Of a stretch of DNA of 64,000 bases, positions 1 through 7,895 are shown one piece after another (position 1 is the first letter of the stretch; the number at the start of each line of letters is the position of its first letter). The translations under genes and the position numbers were made by a program. Below the pieces are notes generated by a model. The model saw nothing but the letters and a program-made list of their open reading frames with translations, had not been told where the DNA came from and did not search any database. The DNA is from Marinilabiliaceae bacterium JC040. Lineage in GTDB: Bacteria; Bacteroidota; Bacteroidia; Bacteroidales; Marinifilaceae. Where the stretch lies: positions 147 through 64,146 of the forward strand of contig SNAP01000007.1 in NCBI GenBank assembly GCA_022496785.1, read 5' to 3'.

Positions 1-94
1 AATAAACCTAAAAGGCTTATTTCGCTTATTTTCAATCTGTTAACAACCGTAAAACGTCTGACTTTTCAAAGCGTTTATCTCTCGATTGCGAATG

Positions 95-125
95 CAAAAG
101 TAGTGCAAATTTTCTTATCTCCAAA
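95..125 (-). promoter_or_regulatory. Strong Bacteroidota promoter firing leftward out of the window (probable rRNA operon promoter)
   Basis: Read on the minus strand, this is TTTG (122-125), exactly 19 bases, then TACTTTTG (95-102), a perfect match to the Bacteroidota -33/-7 consensus TTTG-N19-TAnnTTTG. A/T-tracts lie just upstream (about 130-155), as for an UP-type element. Transcription would start near position 88 and leave the window on the left. No gene start lies in the remaining 88 bases, so the transcript has a long leader. The element and leader resemble Bacteroidota rRNA operon promoters from memory; the rRNA genes themselves are not visible here. Confidence 0.7.
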
Positions 126-590
126 TTTTTCAAGAAAAAAAATGAACTTTTTTTATGGTCATTAGATTTAAGTAGCTAGAAATATGAAATTTAGATAAAA
201 AAATTAAAAACGCTTTTGAATAAAAATTTATCTTCTCAAATGATAGTAGTAGTATCCCTCTCCCTTATTTGCTTCATATTTTTCGAACTTATAACGGACT
301 TGATACGGAGAGGGTAGGTAGATGAATGAAATAAATTACTATCCACAGATCTATAAAATATTAGATTATTTGGATAAATATGCAATTTTCTTTGATTAAT
401 GTGCATAAATATTTGATTATTAGAAATTCTTATCGTATATTTGATAGTGAGGCACAAAAAATATACTTGTAGAATTTTTTCATATAATTAGGTTCTGGTT
501 ATTAATATTGGTTTTTTTATACACAGTTTTGATATATTTTTTGTTCTTTGCTTAATTAGTAAAAGCAAATTGTTTCGTTTAGGGGAATTT
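126..590. other. Gene-poor spacer with a GC-richer inverted repeat and a possible coding remnant
   Basis: I find no convincing complete gene between the leftward promoter and the hairpin at 591. The notable part is 253-320, richer in G+C than its surroundings. It contains an 8-bp inverted repeat (CCCTCTCC at 256-263 and GGAGAGGG at 307-314). On the minus strand, 228-335 is an open frame without a start, bounded upstream by TAA. Its end is rich in charged and tyrosine codons (…EGYYYYHLRR then stop) and looks more protein-like than the other frames. It could be the decayed 3' end of a gene or a structured RNA; neither is proved. Confidence 0.3.
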
Positions 591-621
591 AAGGATACAT
601 GGCTAGATGTATCCTTATTTT
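591..621 (+). terminator. Orphan rho-independent terminator on the plus strand
   Basis: A perfect 10-bp stem (AAGGATACAT at 591-600 with ATGTATCCTT at 607-616), a 6-base loop and a T-run follow in the plus direction. Read on the minus strand the hairpin has no U-tract, so it does not obviously serve the minus-strand gene ending at 623. No plus-strand gene precedes it. A 7-bp hairpin (547-553 with 563-569) lies just upstream. Together these suggest a small plus-strand transcript ending here. Confidence 0.6.
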
Positions 622-622
622 T

Positions 623-1387
623 TTATTTACTAATCTTATTTACTAATTTTTCCAATTTTGATGATGTCAATATTTCATTTGTATAAAAAGCACCATTTAC
701 AAAAACACTATATGTAGTTATTGGACATTTATGATTCTGAGCTTTCACTCTAGTATCAATTTCATGTATCCTAACAGGAATAGACGATTCTTTTATTATA
801 GGTTCAAGAACATTTGTATATGGAATAGTAAAAGGACATTGTTTAGTGTAGTAAATATCTATCCCTTCTGTATCTTTATCTAAACCTTTACTTGCACATT
901 CTTTAAATTTAGGCATATCTACCTCATCATTGAACCTTTTTACTAATAATTGAAAATATGGTTTACATTCATCACACACCTCATAACCATTCTTTATATA
1001 AAATGATTTGTCTGAGAGAAATGGTTTTTTCTTAGAACCTACAATAAGAACAATCCCATTAGTATCTTTTGAATCTTCTTCACATTTATCTAATAATTGT
1101 TTTCCATATCCTTTCCCTTTATTAGATCCAGAAACCCAATGACAATTAATAAATGTATACCCATCTGCTACAATTGGCACCCAAGCTTTATCTGCAGGTA
1201 AATATTCTATAAAAATCTTTCCCCTAATATTTAGTTTTATAAACTTTAAACCTTCCTCGAACCTTTCAATTAACCATGATTTTTTTGCATCTACACCCTC
1301 TATATTTTTTTTACTACCAAGTGCACAACAAATATTTTCCTTATATATATTCGTACCCGACAAACAAATTAATCTATTATCTTCCAT
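623..1387 (-). CDS. GNAT acetyltransferase with C-terminal YoaP-type thioredoxin-like domain
   Basis: The 254-residue protein begins with a GNAT acetyltransferase domain (about residues 1-150). An acetyl-CoA binding stretch with the sequence KGKGYGKQLL lies near residue 95. The last 75 residues form a separate domain with a CPFT motif (YYTKQCPFTIPY) and the pattern seen at the end of Bacillus YoaP, a domain with a thioredoxin-like look. YoaP-like proteins are annotated as acetyltransferases of unknown substrate. The gene stands alone, downstream of and co-directional with the ketosynthase gene but separated from it by a terminator. The acetyltransferase call is firm; substrate and physiological role are unknown. 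Confidence 0.75.
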   Translation of the reverse strand: MEDNRLICLSGTNIYKENICCALGSKKNIEGVDAKKSWLIERFEEGLKFIKLNIRGKIFIEYLPADKAWVPIVADGYTFINCHWVSGSNKGKGYGKQLLDKCEEDSKDTNGIVLIVGSKKKPFLSDKSFYIKNGYEVCDECKPYFQLLVKRFNDEVDMPKFKECASKGLDKDTEGIDIYYTKQCPFTIPYTNVLEPIIKESSIPVRIHEIDTRVKAQNHKCPITTYSVFVNGAFYTNEILTSSKLEKLVNKISK

Positions 1388-1426
1388 TTTTGAAAATTAA
1401 TATTTTTGAAAAGATAAATATATTAA

Positions 1427-1464
1427 TAAAAAAATAGAGATACCATATATACAGTACCTCTATT
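1427..1464 (-). terminator. Terminator of the FabH-like gene
   Basis: An 11-bp stem pairs 1433-1443 with 1454-1464 around a 10-base loop. It is fully paired only as minus-strand RNA, where the single imperfect position is a G-U pair. A U-run (1427-1433 on the minus strand) follows. It lies 25 bases past the ketosynthase stop codon. Confidence 0.75.
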
Positions 1465-1488
1465 AATATAATTGATAAATAATTGTTC

Positions 1489-2430
1489 TTATTTTTCCAT
1501 TAATACAGCTCCACAAGAGTAACCTCCACCAAAGACTGTTAATGCTATCTTATTTCCTTTTCTAAATTTCTCTTGATTTTGTGAAAAAACAATACCTACA
1601 CTAGCACAACCTGTATTTCCACATTTTTCTATATTAGTTAGAACTTGCTCATTAGAAAAACCTAATTGTTTTCTAACATTTTCTATTATACGAACATTTG
1701 CCTGATGGGGTATCACATAATCAATATCTTCTTCTTTATAATGATTCTCTTCAACAACATCTTTTACTATTTCAGTCATATATTTACATGCCCAATTAAA
1801 TACATCTCTTCCGAAAGGCATTGTTATTCCATCTTTCGCTGGTTCCAACTTCACCCCTTCTATCGATCTCCCTACTGTGGCTAATCCTTTTGTCTTTATA
1901 TCTTTTATTTCTATATCGTTTTCTGATAATCTTTCTTTAGATATAAAAAAAGCTACGGCTCCATCTCCCCATAAGTGTCCAGAAACTTTATCTGAATCAT
2001 CACTATATGCTGAATTATGCTCTGATGCTACTACTATTGCTTTCTTAGATTTCCCAGATATTATATATGCTTGGGCTACTTCTAGTGCATTTATTAAAGA
2101 TGAACAAGCCGAAGAAACTGTTAATGCACGAGTATCTTTTATTTCGAATTCATGTTGCACTTGATGTGCTATGGTATTTAATGTATCCTTATATGAATAC
2201 GTTGCTCCTACTATTGTATCAACCTCTGATATATCATATGGTATTTTTCCTTTTGCAGAAATCACTGCATTTATTGCCATTACATTTATATCTTCACTTG
2301 TTGCGCGTCTTCTCTCTAGTATTCCTGTTCTTTTGAATAACCAATTATCATCAAACCCATGTAGTTGTTCAAAATACTTGTTATCGACCACTTTTTCAGG
2401 AATATAGTGACCTACAGAATTTATGTACAT
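1489..2430 (-). CDS. 3-oxoacyl-ACP synthase III family protein (FabH-like ketosynthase)
   Basis: This is a 313-residue thiolase-fold condensing enzyme with the full Cys-His-Asn triad of the KAS III family: Cys109 in SSACSS, His242 in PHQAN and Asn272 in GNTG. KAS III enzymes condense an acyl-CoA primer with malonyl-ACP to start fatty-acid or related chains. I chose the ATG at 2430 (MYINSVGHYIP), because homologs begin there. A -7-like TAAATTTG (minus strand, 2457-2464) also lies between this ATG and the upstream in-frame ATG at 2493. The gene is alone and divergent from the dehydrogenase at 2629. It could be the housekeeping FabH or a specialised paralog; primer preference cannot be read from sequence. 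Confidence 0.85.
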   Translation of the reverse strand: MYINSVGHYIPEKVVDNKYFEQLHGFDDNWLFKRTGILERRRATSEDINVMAINAVISAKGKIPYDISEVDTIVGATYSYKDTLNTIAHQVQHEFEIKDTRALTVSSACSSLINALEVAQAYIISGKSKKAIVVASEHNSAYSDDSDKVSGHLWGDGAVAFFISKERLSENDIEIKDIKTKGLATVGRSIEGVKLEPAKDGITMPFGRDVFNWACKYMTEIVKDVVEENHYKEEDIDYVIPHQANVRIIENVRKQLGFSNEQVLTNIEKCGNTGCASVGIVFSQNQEKFRKGNKIALTVFGGGYSCGAVLMEK

Positions 2431-2628
2431 ATTTTGCTCTATTAATTTTTGGTATTCAAATTTAGTATATTTTCTAATAAATGAGAATAGCAAAATGTTA
2501 TAATTTTTATAAAAAAGTTCAAATAACAGAAGTTAACAATAAAATAGCTTGATTAAAAAAGAGTATTTTCACAGTCTAATAATTTTCTTACATTTATAAT
2601 TAATAATCTAACTAAAAAGAATAAAAAC

Positions 2629-3558
2629 ATGAGTATAGTTATCATTTTTAACAAAAGAAATTCAATACCTTGGGAGAAAGAATTAGCAAAACTACTGCCT
2701 AATGAAATTATTGAGGTATATCCAAATATTAAAAACAAAGAAGATATTGAGTTTGCAATATGTTGGAAACCAGAAAAAAACATCTTAAAAGAATTCCCAA
2801 ATTTAAAAGTAGTACAATCTGTTGGTGCTGCTGTAGATCATATAACCGAGACTCAAGAGATAGATGATAATATTATTATATCTAAAATAGTAGACACCTA
2901 TCTAACTAATGATATGTTCGAATATACATTAACAGCAGTTATGGCATATATTAAAGATGTAAATTATTATAGTATTAATAAGTGTAAAAAAGATTGGAAA
3001 CCAAAATATTATAAGCGTATTAACGAGACTAAAATTTGCATACTTGGATTAGGAGAAATTGGATCTTATGTTGGTAAAAGATTAGCAGAAATAGGTTTTA
3101 ATATTAATGGGTGGTCTAAAAGTAAAAAAGATATTAAGGGAATTAATTCATTCTATGGAAAAGATAATCTTTATAATGCAATAGAAAATTGCGATATACT
3201 TGTAAATATCCTTCCAGTAACAGAAGAGACAAAAGACATTCTTGATTATAATCTTCTATCTAAACTAAACAAAGGTGGTTTTTTAATTAATATTGGAAGA
3301 GGAGAACATTTAGTAGAGAAAGATTTATTGAAACTTATTGATGAAGAACATTTATACGGAGCGAGTTTAGATGTTTTTAGAAATGAACCTTTAGACGCTG
3401 ATGATAAATTATGGGATTATCCTACTGTTACTATCACTCCACATATTGCTGGAATTACTAATGTGGAATCTGCATCAAAGACTATAAGTGAAAATTATAT
3501 AAGAATGCAAAAGGATGAAGATATACTACATAGGGTATCTCTTGCAAAAGGATACTAG
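2629..3558 (+). CDS. D-isomer 2-hydroxyacid dehydrogenase, glyoxylate/hydroxypyruvate reductase A-like
   Basis: The 309-residue protein has the layout of the GhrA subgroup of D-2-hydroxyacid dehydrogenases. The NAD(P)-binding glycine motif ILGLGEIGSYVG begins near residue 140. The catalytic Arg-Glu-His residues are visible in NIGRGEH, RNEP and TPHIAG. Such enzymes reduce glyoxylate, hydroxypyruvate or related 2-oxo acids in the cytoplasm. The gene is a single transcription unit, divergent from the FabH-like gene across about 200 bases and followed by 100 bases before the next gene. The family call is firm; the exact 2-oxo acid is not determinable, so no gene symbol is given. Confidence 0.85.
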   Translation: MSIVIIFNKRNSIPWEKELAKLLPNEIIEVYPNIKNKEDIEFAICWKPEKNILKEFPNLKVVQSVGAAVDHITETQEIDDNIIISKIVDTYLTNDMFEYTLTAVMAYIKDVNYYSINKCKKDWKPKYYKRINETKICILGLGEIGSYVGKRLAEIGFNINGWSKSKKDIKGINSFYGKDNLYNAIENCDILVNILPVTEETKDILDYNLLSKLNKGGFLINIGRGEHLVEKDLLKLIDEEHLYGASLDVFRNEPLDADDKLWDYPTVTITPHIAGITNVESASKTISENYIRMQKDEDILHRVSLAKGY

Positions 3559-3658
3559 CCATAGTATGCTATAAATTAGATAAATAGAAAAATATTTGAT
3601 TCTGTTTATATTGATTTTTTCATAAAATTTATATATATTGATATGAAAATTAGATTTT

Positions 3659-5461
3659 ATGAACACTAACAAACCACAGAATATAAACGGAAAATATTTG
3701 TACTATGCCTTTATCTCTGGAGGGAAAGAAATCATTAATAATCAAATTTCACTGAATGATATAAATGTCTTTCCTGTCAGAGATAAAGATACTGGTAGTA
3801 ATTTAGCATCAACAATCAAGTCGGTAATAAATAATACAATCCCTAATAAATCTTATAAAGAAACCGTAGGATTGATTGCTAATGCCGCACTTGAGGGTGC
3901 TAGAGGTAATTCAGGAGTTATTTTTGCCCAATTTCTATATGGACTAAGTTGTGAAACTATAGATAAAGCAAGTATTAATATCTCAGATTTTACTGATAGT
4001 GTAAAACGCTCCATCCCCTATCTTTATAATGCTATTTCAAATCCTGTAGAAGGGACTATGCTTACTGTTATTAAAGATTGGTCCGACTATTTAAATTCTC
4101 AGAAAAATATTATTAATGACTTTAAAGATTTATTTACAAATTCTTTAAGTATTCTAGAGAAATCTCTATCAGAGACAACTAGCAAATTGAAAGAACTAGG
4201 GAAATATGGTGTTGTAGATGCTGGTGCGAAAGGTTTTGTTGTCTTTATTAAAGGTATTGCAGATTTCTTAAGCGATACAAATGTTAGAGATTTATTAGAA
4301 AGTGTAAATAAGAAAAATAATATTCCTCAACATGAAGACCATTTTAAAGCTGATGAAGATATAAAATATAGATATTGTGCTGAAGCTAAAATGCAAGATG
4401 TATTCGTGAAATTCTATAGATTAAAAGAAATTCTTGAAGAATATGGTAATTCTTCTCTTATTGCTGGTTCTAATGAAATGTGTAGCGTTCATGTTCATAC
4501 TAATAAACCAGCAGATTTATTTAAAGAACTTCAAAAAGTAGGATATATAGTTTCTCAAAAAGTAGAAGATATAAAACACCAACAAGATATTGTAAATCAT
4601 AGGAAATGGAATATTGCTATTGTCACTGATTCAACATGCGATTTATCTCAAGAGCTAATAGACGAATATCAGATAAATGTATTACCTATGAATATTAATT
4701 TTGGAGATGATTCTTATCTAGATAAATTGACTATTAATCCTAAACAATTCTACGACTTATTAGAGAAAGATGTTGATTTTCCTCAATCTTCTCAAATAAA
4801 TGAAGCTTCTTTTACTAGTCTTTACTCTCAACTATCAAATCATTATGACGAGATTATAGCTATTCATTTAAGCAGCAAATTCTCTGGAACTTATGCTAAT
4901 AGTAAAAAAGCTGGTGAGAAAATAAGTAAGGAATTAGGAACAAGAATAGAAGTTATAGATTCTAAAAACCTTTCTGGTGGACTAGGATTATTGGTATATA
5001 AAACAGCAAAGGATATTGAAGCTGGAGATAATTTAGATAAAATATTAGACTCATTACATAGAGAAATAAAAATGACTAGAATATATGTAAGTGTCAAGGA
5101 TATGAAGTCTATGATTCGAGGAGGAAGAGTATCTCGACCTCGTGGTTTTATTGCTAATAGCATAGGTATTAACCCTATAGTATCTATGAATCTTAAAGGA
5201 GATTCCTTACTATATGGTGTTTCTTTCGGACAAAAAAATAGTTTGAAGAAAATTGAACAACAAATTAGAAAAGCTCAAAAACACCATAAAATATGGAATT
5301 ATATAATTCTTCACGCTCATAACGAATTAGGAGCTGAGAAAGCTGAACACGATATGGAGGAAATATGCGGAAAAAAAGCTGTTTCTGTAGTTGATATATC
5401 TCCTGTTATAGGCATGCATGCTGGACAAGGTGCTGTTTCTATATCTTTAATGTATAATTAA
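3659..5461 (+). CDS. Fused fatty-acid kinase: DhaL/FakA-type kinase domain plus DegV/FakB-type fatty-acid binding domain
   Basis: The 600-residue protein joins two normally separate partners. Residues 1-205 are a DhaL (DAK2) kinase domain with the metal-binding motif DKDTGSN (residues 42-48) after NVFPV. Residues about 230-310 match the FakA middle domain (CSVHVHTNKP). Residues 317-600 are a complete DegV domain starting IVTDSTCDLS, with SSQ near 375, HLSSKFSGTY near 400 and the RGGRVSRPRG motif near 485. In Firmicutes, FakA phosphorylates a fatty acid held by FakB to give acyl-phosphate. The FakA C-terminal domain appears replaced by the DegV unit. It is the first gene of an operon with plsY, whose product uses acyl-phosphate. 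Kinase activity is inferred from domains. Confidence 0.8.
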   Translation: MNTNKPQNINGKYLYYAFISGGKEIINNQISLNDINVFPVRDKDTGSNLASTIKSVINNTIPNKSYKETVGLIANAALEGARGNSGVIFAQFLYGLSCETIDKASINISDFTDSVKRSIPYLYNAISNPVEGTMLTVIKDWSDYLNSQKNIINDFKDLFTNSLSILEKSLSETTSKLKELGKYGVVDAGAKGFVVFIKGIADFLSDTNVRDLLESVNKKNNIPQHEDHFKADEDIKYRYCAEAKMQDVFVKFYRLKEILEEYGNSSLIAGSNEMCSVHVHTNKPADLFKELQKVGYIVSQKVEDIKHQQDIVNHRKWNIAIVTDSTCDLSQELIDEYQINVLPMNINFGDDSYLDKLTINPKQFYDLLEKDVDFPQSSQINEASFTSLYSQLSNHYDEIIAIHLSSKFSGTYANSKKAGEKISKELGTRIEVIDSKNLSGGLGLLVYKTAKDIEAGDNLDKILDSLHREIKMTRIYVSVKDMKSMIRGGRVSRPRGFIANSIGINPIVSMNLKGDSLLYGVSFGQKNSLKKIEQQIRKAQKHHKIWNYIILHAHNELGAEKAEHDMEEICGKKAVSVVDISPVIGMHAGQGAVSISLMYN

Positions 5462-5472
5462 AACTAAAAGCT

Positions 5473-6273
5473 ATGATGTCTCTATTTATAAATGCTTGTA
5501 TACTAACACTCGTTCTTTTATCAATTCTATGGATAGCTAGTGTTTTCATAAAGAACGTAAGTATTGTTGATATCTACTGGGGTTTTGGATTTGTAGTAGT
5601 AAACACATATTACTGCTTCATGCATGGAGATTTTTATACTAGAAAGTTACTTATACTACTACTGGTAGCAATATGGGGTTTACGTTTAACTACATATCTT
5701 ACATGGAGGAATGGAGATAAAGAAGAAGATTTTAGATATCAAGAATTTAGAAAAAAGTATGGAAAGAAACATTATTGGTGGATAAGCTATTTTCAAGTCT
5801 TTATACTTCAAGGAATCTTAATAATGATAGTATCTCTTCCTCTTTTAGGTATTAACTATTATACTATTGATAATTCAATATCAATTCTAGATTATATAGC
5901 TATTCTACTTTGGGTAGTTGGTATATCATTTGAGACTATTAGTGATATTCAATTAGCTAAATTTAGACTTAATCCTGAGAATTCTGGAAAGGTTCTACAA
6001 AAAGGTCTATGGAAATATACTAGACATCCAAATTATTTTGGAGATTCTCTTATTTGGTGGGCATACGGATTCTTCTGTATGGCTTCTGGAGTGTATTGGC
6101 CAATTATCGGTTCAATTGTTATGACTATCTTACTTTTGAAAGTCTCTGGAGTATCTCTATTAGAAAAGTCTTTAGTAGAAAAGAAGAAAGATTATGCAGC
6201 ATATATAGCAGAAACTAATGCTTTCATTCCTTGGTTTCCTAAAAAACATAAAGAGAATAATGAGCTTCATTAA
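5473..6273 (+). CDS. DUF1295 family membrane protein (steroid 5-alpha-reductase fold)
   Basis: A 266-residue integral membrane protein with about seven hydrophobic segments. The C-terminal signature TRHPNYFGDSLIWW (near residue 185) is typical of DUF1295 and the wider steroid reductase/isoprenylcysteine methyltransferase group. That motif normally binds a nucleotide or methyl-donor cofactor at the membrane surface. It starts 11 bases after the fatty-acid kinase gene and overlaps the next gene by 14 bases, so the genes are almost certainly co-transcribed. Context suggests it acts on a lipid, but the substrate is unknown. Two adjacent ATG codons (5473, 5476) are both possible starts. Confidence 0.75.
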   Translation: MMSLFINACILTLVLLSILWIASVFIKNVSIVDIYWGFGFVVVNTYYCFMHGDFYTRKLLILLLVAIWGLRLTTYLTWRNGDKEEDFRYQEFRKKYGKKHYWWISYFQVFILQGILIMIVSLPLLGINYYTIDNSISILDYIAILLWVVGISFETISDIQLAKFRLNPENSGKVLQKGLWKYTRHPNYFGDSLIWWAYGFFCMASGVYWPIIGSIVMTILLLKVSGVSLLEKSLVEKKKDYAAYIAETNAFIPWFPKKHKENNELH

Positions 6274-7015
6274 GGAACATATTTGGTTTATCCTCTTTTT
6301 TATTTGGGGTCTTCCCCTTACCTATTACAGAAGTAAATTTAGAAAAATTGTATATAAAACAGATAGTTGGACTATAAATATAAAACCAGTGTTTATGAAA
6401 GAAATAAGAGCTTTAATGAAGAAGATTTATCCAAAGAATAGAAATTATCTAAGATTTAGACGCTTCTATTCCACATATTTGATAATCTATTTTATGCTAT
6501 TTGGTGGATATATTGCTTTTGGAAATAATAAAGAAACTCAAAATACACAAAAGATGAAAAAATTAGAAATAGGAAGTGACGTACCAATTTTCACTTTAAA
6601 AGACCAATTTGGTAATGATTTTAATATTGAGTCTGTAATTGGGAAAAAGAATTTAGTAATTTTCTTCTACCCTAAAGATGATAGTCCTGGTTGTACTAAG
6701 CAAGCATGCAGTTTTAGAGATAACTTTTCTGTATTTGATAAAGAAGATGCTATTATTATTGGCATTAACCCTCAATCCCCTAAAACTCATTTAGCTTTTG
6801 CGAAAAAATATAGATTGAAATATTTATTGTTAAGCGATAGTGAAAAAAGAGTTCAAAGATTTTTTGGAGTTAAAGGTGATTTGTTTGGCTTATTCCCAGG
6901 AAGAGTAACATTCATTATAGATAAAAAAGGGAAAGTAGTACATAGATTTAAATCTCAACTAAAACCAGAAAAACATATAAGTGAAGCCCTTAGAATATTA
7001 AAAGGATTGGAATGA
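6260..7015 (+). CDS. Membrane-anchored Bcp-type peroxiredoxin
   Basis: The 251-residue protein has two parts. The first 90 residues hold two hydrophobic segments (about 7-23 and 72-88) flanking a basic loop. Residues 100-251 are an AhpC/TSA peroxiredoxin of the Bcp/PrxQ type, with peroxidatic Cys145 in SPGCTKQAC and a likely resolving Cys150. Such enzymes reduce peroxides, including lipid hydroperoxides, with thioredoxin. I take the ATG at 6260, overlapping the DUF1295 stop, rather than the in-frame ATG at 6218 deep inside it. The end overlaps plsY by 4 bases (ATGA). The N-terminal membrane part is unusual for Bcp. Which side of the membrane the catalytic domain faces is unclear, though two helices would leave it cytoplasmic if the N-terminus is too. 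Confidence 0.8.
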   Translation: MSFIKEHIWFILFFIWGLPLTYYRSKFRKIVYKTDSWTINIKPVFMKEIRALMKKIYPKNRNYLRFRRFYSTYLIIYFMLFGGYIAFGNNKETQNTQKMKKLEIGSDVPIFTLKDQFGNDFNIESVIGKKNLVIFFYPKDDSPGCTKQACSFRDNFSVFDKEDAIIIGINPQSPKTHLAFAKKYRLKYLLLSDSEKRVQRFFGVKGDLFGLFPGRVTFIIDKKGKVVHRFKSQLKPEKHISEALRILKGLE

Positions 7016-7608
7016 TAATAGAAATATTTCTAATTCTAATTACATATCTATGGGGGTCTATTCCATATGGATATATTATAACAAAAAAGAAGACTGGAAA
7101 GAATATTCTAGAATTTGGAAGTAAAAATATTGGTTCTACAAATGTAAGACGAATAGCAGGAAGAAAAATGTCTGTACTTACACAACTGCTTGATATGTTA
7201 AAAGGAATTTTACCAATATTTGTACTAATAATTTTAGATAGAACAAATATATATACACCTCATCAATTATTAATATATTCAATAGCATTAAGCACTATAA
7301 TAGGACACAATTATAGTATCTTTATAAATTTTAAAGGTGGTAAAGGCGTGAATACAAGCCTTGGGGCTAGTCTTTTGTTAAATCCATATCCTGTACTAAT
7401 TTCAGTAGCCATATACTATATTGTGAAACTTTTATTTAAATATGTTTCATTGGGTTCTATTTTTATTGGCATATCTCTTCCTCTTTCTGAATATCTAATT
7501 AAAGGTATTAATCTTGATCTATTTTACTTATTATTAGTGGGTGCTTTTATAATTTTCCGACATAAAAGCAATATAGAAAGGCTAATACATAAAAATGAAA
7601 TTCTTTAA
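7012..7608 (+). CDS. plsY: Acyl-phosphate:glycerol-3-phosphate acyltransferase PlsY
   Basis: The 198-residue polytopic membrane protein carries the conserved PlsY loops: GSIPYGY near residue 16, GSKNIGSTNVRR near residue 37 and GHNYSIFINFKGGKGV near residue 100. PlsY transfers the acyl group from acyl-phosphate to the sn-1 position of glycerol-3-phosphate, the first step of phosphatidic acid synthesis in most bacteria. It is the last gene of the operon that starts with the fused fatty-acid kinase, whose expected product is acyl-phosphate. The start is set by the ATGA overlap with the peroxiredoxin gene. Confidence 0.92.
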   Translation: MIIEIFLILITYLWGSIPYGYIITKKKTGKNILEFGSKNIGSTNVRRIAGRKMSVLTQLLDMLKGILPIFVLIILDRTNIYTPHQLLIYSIALSTIIGHNYSIFINFKGGKGVNTSLGASLLLNPYPVLISVAIYYIVKLLFKYVSLGSIFIGISLPLSEYLIKGINLDLFYLLLVGAFIIFRHKSNIERLIHKNEIL

Positions 7609-7895
7609 TTTAAAATAAAAATACTATCTTCGTAATATATGCAGAAATCTAAGTTATACAAAATACAGAACATTAGAGTTTACAGCTTTCTATTTTTGAT
7701 TTTCAGAAATCAATCATTGCAATTCATCCCTCCTGCATTTTAACCTAACATAAATCTATATATAAACTCAATATATGCTAATAGTCATATATTGATTGTC
7801 TATGCATAATTTCCAAACAAGATATTTTAAACACGAACAATAACAATATAAACAAAAAATAATAACAAGATAAACAAAAAGAAAGAGTACAATTT
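7609..7895 (+). other. Intergenic region with a 10-bp inverted repeat and A-rich leader upstream of the BCCT gene
   Basis: No gene is visible in these 287 bases. An exact inverted repeat, TCAATATATG (7768-7777) and CATATATTGA (7786-7795), is separated by 8 bases and lies 100 bases before the transporter start. It lacks a U-tract and could be an operator or a leader hairpin. The last 60 bases are very A-rich, a usual Bacteroidota 5' leader. I see no consensus promoter. Confidence 0.4.

Noticed and set aside
255-316. A possible tRNA on the minus strand (GTTCGAA within a GC-richer island)
   Set aside because: No acceptor, D or anticodon stems can be drawn with correct spacing; only the T-loop-like string and one long-range repeat are present.
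236-457. A 73-codon open frame with ATG on the minus strand
   Set aside because: Its predicted protein is a low-complexity mix typical of AT-rich spacer. It has no promoter, and the neighbouring start-less frame at 228-335 looks more coding-like.
1666-2407. Several plus-strand open frames opposite the FabH-like gene
   Set aside because: They lie wholly within a gene with an intact catalytic triad on the other strand and have no recognisable motifs.
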